From Roseibium sp. Sym1 (lineage in GTDB: Bacteria > Pseudomonadota > Alphaproteobacteria > Rhizobiales > Stappiaceae): a stretch of 64,000 bases of DNA. The stretch is taken from contig NZ_CP114786.1 of NCBI RefSeq assembly GCF_027359675.1, positions 6,298,501 through 6,362,500 of the forward strand, written 5' to 3'. Below are positions 8,670 to 15,969 of this stretch, piece after piece (position 1 is the stretch's first letter; every line of letters starts with the position of its first letter). Under the pieces are notes generated by a model. That model was not told the origin of the DNA, made no database searches, and saw only the letters and a program-made list of their open reading frames with translations. The position numbers and the translations under genes were made by a program.

Positions 8670-9350
8670 ATGCGTCTCCTGATGCGTCTCCTGGCTTCGG
8701 CTCTTGCAAGCATCGCCGTCATTTTCCTGGGTGGAATTGCTGTCGCCCAGGATCCCGCGGGGACATGGACCGGTACAGTGGATCAGCCGGGCTGGGGGTC
8801 CTACAGCGTCGTCATGGTGCTGGATTCGGCAAGCGGCGGCACGAGCGACTATCCGGGCATACCATGTTCGGGCAGTCTCAGCGGCGGCGGCAGCGGCGGG
8901 GTCTATACCTTCACGGAAACCATCACAGCCTATCGCGAAAACTGCGTCGACAATGGCCGGATCCGGTTCGTCGTCCAGGGCGACAATGCCTTCTGGGAAT
9001 GGTCGGGAAGCCAGGACGGCGTTTCCTACTATGCCTCCGGCACCCTGCACCGCGCGACCAGCACCACTACCAGCAACACCGGGCGCGCCACCTGCAACGA
9101 ATGCGGTGTTGCACTTCTTAACGACCTTTCAGCCGGTCTTGGACGCTCCGCGGGGTTGCGCGATTATGTCAACGAGGTGATCTCGAAATACGACAATTGC
9201 ACCCAGGGCCTGCCCAACGCCTGCGCCAACCAATGCGGCTATCAGGCCAGGGCCAATCTGCCGACATGCGGAAGCTGGGACGAGGAACAGAGCTACCGGG
9301 TCTGTGTTGACAGGATCCACAGCGGCGCGGTTCTGGAATGCCAGCGGTGA
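8670..9350 (+). CDS. Secreted Cys-rich protein of unknown function
   Basis: 226 aa, not recognised. The N-terminus MRLLMRLLASALASIAVIFLGGIAVAQ is a signal peptide. Residues about 28-130 look like an all-beta lipocalin-type or sugar-binding fold (GTWTGTVDQPGWGSYSVVMVL..WSGSQDGVSYYASGTL). The C-terminal third carries eight cysteines (CNECG, C, CANQCG, C, C, C) suggesting disulfides. The start is set by AAGGATG upstream; the first 24 nt are a perfect tandem repeat of 12 nt, giving MRLL twice, so ATG 8682 is a second possible start. It follows the secreted PSD-like gene in the same direction, 166 nt apart, and the two may work together in the periplasm. Confidence 0.75.
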   Translation: MRLLMRLLASALASIAVIFLGGIAVAQDPAGTWTGTVDQPGWGSYSVVMVLDSASGGTSDYPGIPCSGSLSGGGSGGVYTFTETITAYRENCVDNGRIRFVVQGDNAFWEWSGSQDGVSYYASGTLHRATSTTTSNTGRATCNECGVALLNDLSAGLGRSAGLRDYVNEVISKYDNCTQGLPNACANQCGYQARANLPTCGSWDEEQSYRVCVDRIHSGAVLECQR

Positions 9351-9398
9351 CGCACGGACCGCCCAGTGCGGCGCTCCCGCCTGGACTTCAAACGAGCC

Positions 9399-9941
9399 TC
9401 AGGCCGCCACGGGCCGGTCGAAAGCATAGTGCAGGCGGACACAGCCGCGATCCATCGGCTCGGCGCCAAGCAGCCTGGCACCGGCCCTGAACCCGGTCGG
9501 CGGGAACAGCGGCGCGCCGCCACCGATCAGCTCCGGCATGAGATAGATCTCGATTTCATCCAGCGCACCGCGTTCCAGAAACGCCATCTGCAGCCGGCCG
9601 CCGCCGACCATCCAGACATCGCCGTCTTCAAGGTCCCGCAGTTCAGCAATCAGCCCGTCAATGTGCCGGCGCGTCTGGAGCTCCCCTTTCGGCTCCTCGA
9701 TCGGGCGGGAGGTGACCACGAACACGCGCTGACCGGAATAGGGCCATGGCTGGTCCAGTTCAGCCACGAAATCATAGGTCGCCCGGCCCATGACGATCGT
9801 GCCTATCCGGCCCAGAAAACGGGCATAATCATGTTCGCCAAGATCCATGCCGTCATAGACGGACAGCCAGGCGAGATCGTCGCCCTCGCCGGCGATGAAA
9901 CCGTCCAGGCTGGCGGCGATGTAGCCGACTATCTTGGCCAT
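9399..9941 (-). CDS. Dihydrofolate reductase family protein (RibD C-terminal domain)
   Basis: 180-aa single-domain protein of the DHFR/RibD_C superfamily (YyaP/YwjB type). It has MAKIVGYIAASLDGFIAGEGDDLAWL at the N-terminus, GTIVMGRATYDF, VVTSRP, DVWMVGGGRLQMAFLERGALDEIEIYLMPELIGGGAPLF, the usual NADPH-binding pattern. The true substrate of this group is generally unknown. The ATG has GGAG about 12 nt upstream. It diverges from a TetR gene across 49 nt that contain an inverted repeat, so TetR control is likely. Confidence 0.88.
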   Translation of the reverse strand: MAKIVGYIAASLDGFIAGEGDDLAWLSVYDGMDLGEHDYARFLGRIGTIVMGRATYDFVAELDQPWPYSGQRVFVVTSRPIEEPKGELQTRRHIDGLIAELRDLEDGDVWMVGGGRLQMAFLERGALDEIEIYLMPELIGGGAPLFPPTGFRAGARLLGAEPMDRGCVRLHYAFDRPVAA

Positions 9942-9960
9942 ACGAGATACTCCGATTGAA

Positions 9961-9982
9961 TATAAACAAACATACGTTTATA
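9961..9982. promoter_or_regulatory. Candidate TetR operator in the 9942-9990 divergent promoter
   Basis: Inverted repeat TATAAAC (9961-9967), 8-nt spacer, GTTTATA (9976-9982), arms perfect. It fills the short gap between the DHFR-like gene and the TetR gene, where one bound dimer could cover both promoters. The AT-rich tract stands out from the surrounding GC-rich sequence. Confidence 0.6.
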
Positions 9983-9990
9983 AATAAATC

Positions 9991-10560
9991 ATGGCAAGAC
10001 CGAAGCGCATTTCCGACGAAATGGTCCTTGAGAGGCTGTTGCAAACGCTGGTGGAAACCGGTGCGGACGCGCTGACCTTTCAGCGCGCCTCGGCCGCTGC
10101 CGGCCTGTCGGCGGCAACGCTCGTTCAGCGCTTCGGCAGCCGTGAGAACATGATCGAGGCTGCGCTTCTGCTTGCCTGGGACAGGCTGGAGGCCGAGACA
10201 CGCATGGCGGACGCGCATCTGCCGGCAACACCTGGTGGCGCAATATCCCTGCTGCTTCAGTTGACGCCGGCGGATACGAGCGGGAACGGCTTTGCAGACG
10301 GTCTGCTCCTGCTGCGTGAGGACTTCCGCAATCCAGTCCTGCGCGCCCGCGGCGCCGACTGGGGGCATTTCCTGGCCGGAGCACTTGGCCGCCGCCTGTC
10401 GGTATCCGAAGCGGAAGCCACCCGCCTCGGCTGGCAGATGGCCAGCCTCTGGCAGGGCGCATTGCTGTGGTGGGGATTTACCCGGGACGGCACGCCCGGG
10501 CAATCGGTACGGCACTTGCTGGAAGAGTGGTGCGCGGTGGCGGGGGTGCCCGCTTCCTGA
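9991..10560 (+). CDS. TetR family transcriptional regulator
   Basis: 189 aa. The N-terminal TetR helix-turn-helix reads MVLERLLQTLVETGADALTFQRASAAAGLSAATLVQRFGSRENMIEAALLLAWDRLE, with the tail typical of the class. The rest is an alpha-helical ligand domain of low similarity. Its start codon lies 8 nt after the operator-like dyad at 9961-9982. It most likely represses itself and the divergent DHFR-like gene, with an unknown inducer. No good Shine-Dalgarno site is visible, so it may be translated from a nearly leaderless message. Confidence 0.88.
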   Translation: MARPKRISDEMVLERLLQTLVETGADALTFQRASAAAGLSAATLVQRFGSRENMIEAALLLAWDRLEAETRMADAHLPATPGGAISLLLQLTPADTSGNGFADGLLLLREDFRNPVLRARGADWGHFLAGALGRRLSVSEAEATRLGWQMASLWQGALLWWGFTRDGTPGQSVRHLLEEWCAVAGVPAS

Positions 10561-11313
10561 CGCAGAAAGGCCTGGGCGAAAAAAAGGGGGCGAAAAACAA
10601 CAGGGAGCGAAAAACAAAAGGGTGCCGGCTTGCACCAGCACCCCCCTGTTTGGAGCAGGACACTTGTTTTGACGTCTCAACCCTTTCAGGCAGGCAGCCA
10701 AAGCGATCCTGATCTCCGGTGGCCTCGCCTCCCTCCGGGAGCCTTCGACCCGTGATCACGAAATCTGGCGGATCTCGATCTCACGCCGGTGCCACGGATA
10801 ACCCGCCGTTACCGGAATACCGGGGCGCCATCTGCGGTGCGCAGCCGCCAGAAAGCGCATCCCATGCGGTTCCCCGAAAACCGAACATTCAGACTTACCC
10901 TTGGGCAAACCCAAAAGAACGGCCCGGGCATGGGCTACCGAGGCCCCAGCTTGGCGACCCGCTTACCATGGCGGAACCGATCTGGCTCAGTAGTTATTAA
11001 GATAATGCTCCTCCAACTACTTGATGTCTACTTCACCGTCTGCTTTTCAACATCTTCGGAAGCCACCCTGTTGAAAACATGTGAACACTTTCCAGACCCC
11101 AATTTTTCCATGTTCAAATTCAACAAGTTGTTAGATTTCAACGCAATTGTTTCCAGAACGGAAGAATGTCCGAACCTGTTGAACACCTGCAATTGCCTGC
11201 CCGAAATGCCATCAGCGTCGCCCGGAGCGAAACTGCTACATGAAATCGGCACGATCTTCAGGCAAGGACAGGCGGCACGCTCCCCCGGGCGTGCCGCCCT
11301 GACCGGGGACGGA
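10561..11313. other. Gene-poor interval of about 750 nt
   Basis: No convincing gene. Frames crossing it lack start sites with ribosome sites and family resemblance. It holds a hairpin (GGGTGC/GCACCC at about 10620-10643) that on the minus strand is followed by TTTTG. It also holds an AT-rich patch (10990-11190) with four copies of the heptamer TGTTGAA or its complement. Confidence 0.5.
11271..11298 (-). terminator. Strong hairpin downstream of the SRPBCC gene
   Basis: Perfect 10-bp arms GGCGGCACGC (11271-11280) and GCGTGCCGCC (11289-11298) with an 8-nt loop, 15 nt after the SRPBCC stop codon on the minus strand. The U tract beyond it is poor, so the terminator role is probable, not certain. 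Confidence 0.5.
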
Positions 11314-11715
11314 TCAGGCCTCCAGCAACGTCTTCAGCTCGGCAAGTTCGCCTGCAAGGATTCCCATCTGCTCCGTCAACGCACCTTCGAGCATTTCAAG
11401 CGGCACCGGCGGCGCCATCAGCACGAAGGAGTAGATCGCCCTGTCCTCGCCATCGGGCGTGACACGTGACCAGGCCGTGCCGACGGAACCGTCCGGGAAT
11501 GTCAACTTCCAGTCGACCGTTCCGGTCTCGGCCTGTGTCCTCGTCTCGAGACCGATCTGGACCGCCCCGCCGCCCGTCACAAGGTCCGCCGATTTGCCGT
11601 CGGCCCGGCGGAAGGCGTTCGTCCATTTCGGCAGGTTCTCCGGCTTGGCGACATAGTCGAACACAATTCTTGCAGGCTGCGCGATGGACACCGACTGTAC
11701 GTCATGCGTTTTCAT
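11314..11715 (-). CDS. SRPBCC (START/Bet v1-like) family protein
   Basis: 133 aa. The N-terminus MKTHDVQSVSIAQPARIVFDYVAKPENLPKWTNAFRRAD is the typical start of polyketide-cyclase/dehydrase-like SRPBCC proteins, followed by WKLTFPDGSVGTAWSRVTP and a long C-terminal helix. These proteins form a hydrophobic pocket for a small ligand; the ligand is unknown. The start is backed by AGGAG about 6-10 nt upstream of ATG 11715; the longer frame to 12129 overlaps the divergent SDR and is rejected. The 210-nt gap to the SDR contains a MerR-type promoter, so this gene may be in the same regulon. Confidence 0.85.
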   Translation of the reverse strand: MKTHDVQSVSIAQPARIVFDYVAKPENLPKWTNAFRRADGKSADLVTGGGAVQIGLETRTQAETGTVDWKLTFPDGSVGTAWSRVTPDGEDRAIYSFVLMAPPVPLEMLEGALTEQMGILAGELAELKTLLEA

Positions 11716-11836
11716 TTGAAACTCCTTTTCTGGACGCGGCCCGGTCCATCCCGGCCGCATATCAGGTTGGAGGCGGTACGCCCGCAAGGTGTGACCAAGT
11801 TTCTTTCCAGCCGGTGCCACTTCCGGAAAATTTCGT

Positions 11837-11860
11837 CTTGACCCTGACACTAGCGGCAAG
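11837..11860 (+). promoter_or_regulatory. MerR-type operator/promoter of the SDR gene
   Basis: CTTGACC (11837-11843) through GGCAAG (ending 11860) forms an imperfect dyad in which TTGACC can serve as -35. GCTAAC (11863-11868), 19 bp downstream, can serve as -10; this over-long spacing is the hallmark of promoters activated by MerR-family proteins. It matches the element at 12733-12756 upstream of merR at 19 of 24 positions by eye. Confidence 0.7.
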
Positions 11861-11925
11861 CCGCTAACGCTGTTCTTGCGCGCAGATTTGCGCGGTATTT
11901 CAACAGCAGAAAAGCAAGGTGAAGG

Positions 11926-12690
11926 ATGACACAGGCAAATGCGTGGCAAGGCAGGGTGGCGCTTGTCACCGGAGGAAGTTCCGGCATCGGCAAGGCAATC
12001 GCCCTGGCGCTCGTGGCGTGCGGGGCAAAGGTTGTCATTACCGGTCGCGACCGGGCAAGGCTCGATGAAACGGCAAAGGGGTCCGACGCCATTGAAACGG
12101 TTCAGGCGGACAGCGCCGACCCCGCCCAAGCTGCCGCCACGGTCGGGGCAGCCGTCGGCCGCTGGGGCGGGTTGGACCTGCTTGTCAACAATGCCGGTGC
12201 GGGCAGGCCCGCGCCCATCGAAGCCTATGACGCGCAGGCGATTGCAGATGTCTGCGCGGTCAACATCGTTGCGCCGTCACTCCTGGTGAAGGAAGCCCTG
12301 CCGGCCTTGCGCAAGACAAAGGGCAGCATCGTCAATATCGGCACGGCCGTCAGCCGGAACGCGGCCCCTGCCCTGGCGCATTATGCCGCCACCAAGGCAG
12401 CGCTCGAGCACCTGACGCGCTCCTGGGCGATCGAACTTGCCGGCGACGGCATCCGGGTGAATGCGGTTTCTCCCGGTCCGGTCAAGAGCGGGGCCCTGAC
12501 GGGCATGATGGGGCTTTCCCGGGAAATGGCCCAGGCGGTCGAAGACACCGAGGCGGCCCAGGTGCCGCTTGGACGGCGCGGTGTCACCGACGACCTTGTC
12601 CCCTGGATCCTGCGCCTCGGCAGCCCCGCCAATGAATGGCTCACCGGACAGATCATCACCGTGGACGGCGGCTGGTCGCAAAGATCCTGA
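11926..12690 (+). CDS. SDR family oxidoreductase
   Basis: 254-aa classical short-chain dehydrogenase/reductase. It has the NAD(P)-binding TGGSSGIG at residues 15-22, NNAG at 88-91, and catalytic Ser near 143 with Tyr153 and Lys157 (YAATK). The C-terminus has VNAVSPGPV and the family ending LTGQIITVDGGWSQ. R41 after the second beta strand favours NADPH. The ATG follows an AAGGTGAAGG purine stretch. The MerR-type promoter upstream and the merR gene immediately downstream suggest it is an inducible detoxification or redox enzyme. The substrate is not deducible. Confidence 0.93.
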   Translation: MTQANAWQGRVALVTGGSSGIGKAIALALVACGAKVVITGRDRARLDETAKGSDAIETVQADSADPAQAAATVGAAVGRWGGLDLLVNNAGAGRPAPIEAYDAQAIADVCAVNIVAPSLLVKEALPALRKTKGSIVNIGTAVSRNAAPALAHYAATKAALEHLTRSWAIELAGDGIRVNAVSPGPVKSGALTGMMGLSREMAQAVEDTEAAQVPLGRRGVTDDLVPWILRLGSPANEWLTGQIITVDGGWSQRS

Positions 12691-12732
12691 CCGGGCCCGG
12701 ACCACATTTCGGCCCGTCCCTTGAATTCCGGT

Positions 12733-12756
12733 CTTGACCTTACCACTAGTGTCAAG
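12733..12756 (+). promoter_or_regulatory. MerR-type operator/promoter of the merR gene
   Basis: Dyad CTTGAC (12733-12738) and GTCAAG (12751-12756), perfect 6-bp arms. TTGACC at 12734-12739 can act as -35. The -10 would fall near 12759-12766, which places transcription start after the first in-frame ATG (12762) and supports the later start codon of the regulator gene. Confidence 0.75.
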
Positions 12757-12797
12757 GTGCCATGCTGCGCACCCAGTCGATGCGGAAAGGGACCGGA

Positions 12798-13268
12798 ATG
12801 CAGATCAAGGAAGCGGCCGACAGGCTCGGGATCACCGAACGCATGTTGCGGCACTACGAGACGGCGGGCCTCATGGAGACCCGCCGTCTTGAAAACGGCT
12901 ACCGCCGGTACAGCGAGGCCGACCTGCGCCGCGCCGGTCGCATCCGCGATCTCATCGCCACCGGCTTTTCCACCCGGGAAGTGCGCGCGATGGCGGCCTG
13001 CCTTGCCGACGAGGGCGACGGTCCCTGTGAAGACGGCATCCCCATGATGCTGAAGAAACTGGAGCATATCGACCGCCTGCGCGCCGATCTCGATGCCCGC
13101 CGCGAGGCCGTCCTGGAGCGCATTGCCGTCCTGCGGGAAGCGCTGTCAAAACCGGACCGCACCGGCCGGCCCGAGCCCCTCTCGCATGAGATCTCCCGTC
13201 CCGCTCATCCTCTGCAGGGCCGCGGTCGGGTTCCCGCCGGTGCCGCTCTCGGCGCCGACCGGCGCTGA
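12798..13268 (+). CDS. MerR family transcriptional regulator
   Basis: About 156 aa. The N-terminus MQIKEAADRLGITERMLRHYETAGLMETRRLENGYRRYSEADLRRAGRIRDLIATGFSTREVRAM is a textbook MerR winged helix. A dimerisation coiled coil (MLKKLEHIDRLRADLDARREAVLERIAVLREAL) follows. A single Cys in EGDGPCEDG lies where metal or effector ligands sit in related proteins, but there is no clear CxxC pair. The start at 12798 is preferred over ATG 12762 because the latter overlaps the expected -10 region. Twin operators place both this gene and the SDR under its control. The C-terminal 30 residues are Pro/Arg-rich and unlike the family. Confidence 0.88.
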   Translation: MQIKEAADRLGITERMLRHYETAGLMETRRLENGYRRYSEADLRRAGRIRDLIATGFSTREVRAMAACLADEGDGPCEDGIPMMLKKLEHIDRLRADLDARREAVLERIAVLREALSKPDRTGRPEPLSHEISRPAHPLQGRGRVPAGAALGADRR

Positions 13269-13470
13269 GGTCACGGGTCTGCCCGGGGCCCGGGGCACCT
13301 GGCACCCGGACTCCAGGTACATTCGTCAGGGCCGTTTTTGTCCTGGCTCATGGCGTCACGGCGTGCGCACGGTGCATGTAACGCACAAGAGCAACAGGCT
13401 ATGAACGCATAGCGGTGACCGAATTCCGTGCGGATTGCACCTCGACACTCTGCAAGGCAGGAGATGTTTC

Positions 13471-14091
13471 ATGACGCAGGATCGTCGGACACACTGGGAG
13501 AAGGTCTACGAAGAAAAGGCCGAGGCCGAGTTGAGCTGGACCCAGGCTGATCCCGGGATCTCCCTTGAGCTCAGTGAAACCGCCGGCATTACCGGGGCTT
13601 CGTCCGTGATCGACGTTGGCGCCGGGACATCTCGTTTTGGCGCGCGGCTCATCCAGCGCGGAATTCATGATGTGACGGTGCTGGACATCTCGGAATTCGC
13701 AATCGAGAGAGCCCGCCGGGAGAGCGGAGAAGCGGGTGAAGCGATCACATGGATCGTCGCCGACATCACCACCTGGACGCCCAGCCGGACGTTCGATCTC
13801 TGGCACGACCGGGCCGTTTTCCATTTCCTCGTCGACCAAGGCGACCGCGCCGCCTACATCGCGCGGCTTCACCGCGCGCTCCGCCCAGGCGGACACGCGA
13901 TCATCGCTACCTTTGCCCTCGACGGGCCCGACAAGTGCAGCGGCCTGCCCGTTGTGAGATATTCCCCTCAGACCCTCGGCGAGACATTGGGAGAAGAATT
14001 CAAACTCATTCAATCCCGCCTTGACGTGCACCGCACGCCCTGGGACAGCCCTCAGCCGTTCCAGTTCAGTCTGTTTGAACGGCGGAACTGA
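13471..14091 (+). CDS. Class I SAM-dependent methyltransferase
   Basis: 206 aa. SAM-binding motif I is SSVIDVGAGTSRFGARLIQRG (around residues 43-63), with VTVLDISEFAIERAR as motif II, and FDLWHDRAVFHFLVDQGDRAAYIARLHRALRPGGHAII covering motifs III/IV. The N-terminus (THWEKVYEEKAEAELSWTQ) belongs to the small TehB/thiopurine-methyltransferase-like group that often acts on metalloid or sulfur compounds. The start ATG 13471 has AGGAG about 8 nt upstream. It stands alone. The substrate is unknown. Confidence 0.87.
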   Translation: MTQDRRTHWEKVYEEKAEAELSWTQADPGISLELSETAGITGASSVIDVGAGTSRFGARLIQRGIHDVTVLDISEFAIERARRESGEAGEAITWIVADITTWTPSRTFDLWHDRAVFHFLVDQGDRAAYIARLHRALRPGGHAIIATFALDGPDKCSGLPVVRYSPQTLGETLGEEFKLIQSRLDVHRTPWDSPQPFQFSLFERRN

Positions 14092-14270
14092 GGGCTACTC
14101 AAGGTGTGGAATCGAAGGTGGACTTTTGCCATCGTTGCGTTGAATGGCAATGACCTGTTTTAAGAACATTCAAGGTCCAGTTTAGGCGAAACCAGCCCTT
14201 GAGTTTGGCACGATGGAACCCAACAAACTTCGAGCCACCCACGCTTCGATCCCGTCGTGTCTGTGAGAAT

Positions 14271-14738
14271 TCAACTTGGGCAAGGACGTTCCATGAAGCA
14301 ATGAATGTCCGATTTCCCAATCTCAATGAAACCGTACCGGCGATAGAGTGCCCCCACCGGGTTCCAGTGCAAGTGTTCCAGCCTCACTGGCAGGGTGAGG
14401 CTGTCAGCAAGCCGCAGACAGTGCTGAAGTACTCTCGAACCTGTTCCCTGCCCCTGATATTCGGGAAACAAGTAAAACTCGCCAAACCGGACATGCTCAT
14501 AGAAGACTTGAAAGGACACAGTACCAAGACGATTTTGCGCGTTCTTGATCTCAAAGTATGGTTTTTCCTGGTAGCGGCGGGAATGCAGGTTTCGCTGGAA
14601 CTCCTCGTCCCAACCCCACTTCCTGGTTATGTACGGCCCCATCGCCGCGCGCTTCGCTTCGAAAGCAAAATCACTGTCAGCGGACGTGTATTTCAGCCTG
14701 GGAAATATCAGATCGGGTTGAAGGCTTGGAATGTTCAT
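14271..14738 (-). CDS. GNAT family N-acetyltransferase
   Basis: 155 aa. The acetyl-CoA motif is FYLFPEYQGQGTGSRVLQHCLRLA (the Q/RxxGxG/A signature), followed by VRLEHLHWNPVGALYRRYGFIEIG, the typical beta-5/alpha-4 end of the GNAT fold. The N-terminal part starts MNIPSLQPDLIFPRL. No clear ribosome site precedes ATG 14738. The gene is visibly less GC-rich than the flanking core genes and opens the accessory stretch that continues to about 18 kb. The acetylated substrate is unknown. Confidence 0.8.
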   Translation of the reverse strand: MNIPSLQPDLIFPRLKYTSADSDFAFEAKRAAMGPYITRKWGWDEEFQRNLHSRRYQEKPYFEIKNAQNRLGTVSFQVFYEHVRFGEFYLFPEYQGQGTGSRVLQHCLRLADSLTLPVRLEHLHWNPVGALYRRYGFIEIGKSDIHCFMERPCPS

Positions 14739-14914
14739 TTTTAGAGATTACTGCCGTCCAGGTGCGGTTCCAATCCGGCTATTCAATTGCGACCCGGTTT
14801 TTGTCTATTGCCGGCATTGAGCTCCGCTTGTCCGCCCCTATGCAATCCGGCCCGGCCGGAAAGATCAATGGGTGCCTTGTTCTACGTTATGCGAATCTTA
14901 CTGCGCACTAAGAT

Positions 14915-15808
14915 CTAAAGATCTTTCACAGTTAAATTATATATTTCTTCCCCCTCCTCCAGGCCATGGGGCTTGTACCACGCCCCCTCCAAATCATTCG
15001 GAGTAACCATAACCACAGATGACGAATATTTAACAAATAGACCATTGATCCGATTCATATCTTCTTGGCTCGCAATTATGATCTCATCTTCTTCATGATC
15101 ATCAAATATTGCTACTAGCATACGCGGATGTATGACAACTCCGCAAAATGCATCACTCATTCGCTCCTTGCCTTTTGTATTGCTCAGCATGCTAGGATTC
15201 ATGAAAAACGGTTGAGCCCCAAGAATGAAATTTGAGGCTTCATTGCTTGGAACCAGAAACGCAAAGCGTTTTGCAGAAAATTCACGAACACGCTCTTCAA
15301 TATCTATTGTCACGAATTTTGAAACCATCTCCCCAATGAGCACTCGGTCTCTTCCCAGTTTCTCATAGGCAGCGTCCGGCAATCGTTTCCGATTGAGCCA
15401 ACGTTTTATTCTGAAGAGGCCCCTAATGAACCTAGATATCGGTGCATTTGTGAGACGATCCAAGATCACCGGATTTCTTAGTACCGTTCGCACCACTAAC
15501 CGTGCCAGGAACGCTCGCTGACTATCAGGTATTGGGACAATATCGGGATAGGCCCTCAGGATTTTCCGAACCTGAACTGGTGCCTCATTGTCAATTTCGG
15601 CTGCGAGCGCTTCTTCCGCGTGCATATCGCGATTTCCATTGACATCCCAATTCGCGTACAAATATTCGACATTATGCACAGATTTTGGATTCCTGGGCTC
15701 TAGTATTCCTTGATCATTTTTTTCCCAATAGATCACTTGTCCATTGTGATTTCCCCAAAACTGGATGATACCCCGCCCAACAAAATGGTTCTTTTTCTGC
15801 TTTGGCAT
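14915..15808 (-). CDS. DUF4238-like protein
   Basis: 297 aa. The N-terminus MPKQKKNHFVGRGIIQFWGN with the later YLYANWDVNG and DMHAEEALAAEID resembles DUF4238, whose members begin with a K-x-H-H/F-V-P-x-x-Y-L-x-x-F pattern and have no known biochemical role. The middle has a helical run (RAFLARLVVRTVLRNPVILDRL) and the C-terminus is rich in acidic residues. No signal or membrane segment is seen. GGAGA lies about 10 nt upstream of ATG 15808. Base composition is strikingly AT-richer than neighbours, indicating horizontal transfer. It follows an unknown membrane protein gene on the same strand, 161 nt apart. Confidence 0.7.
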   Translation of the reverse strand: MPKQKKNHFVGRGIIQFWGNHNGQVIYWEKNDQGILEPRNPKSVHNVEYLYANWDVNGNRDMHAEEALAAEIDNEAPVQVRKILRAYPDIVPIPDSQRAFLARLVVRTVLRNPVILDRLTNAPISRFIRGLFRIKRWLNRKRLPDAAYEKLGRDRVLIGEMVSKFVTIDIEERVREFSAKRFAFLVPSNEASNFILGAQPFFMNPSMLSNTKGKERMSDAFCGVVIHPRMLVAIFDDHEEDEIIIASQEDMNRINGLFVKYSSSVVMVTPNDLEGAWYKPHGLEEGEEIYNLTVKDL

Positions 15809-15969
15809 AAGAAATTGTCTCCGCGTAGACGGAAAAATTCTGAACGCCTCAAGAGATGACTAGTAAATAGTCTTTTTCGCCAATCGAACTCGACCGTTCA
15901 TTGCGCAGATTGTTCAAATCCTGCCTCTACATTCGATAATTGGAAGTTCAAGAAGTTTAAGGCAATTCG

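Noticed and set aside
10789..11469. 226-codon plus-strand frame in the gene-poor interval, running into the SRPBCC gene
   Set aside because: No ribosome site, no family resemblance, and its end overlaps a recognised gene on the other strand.
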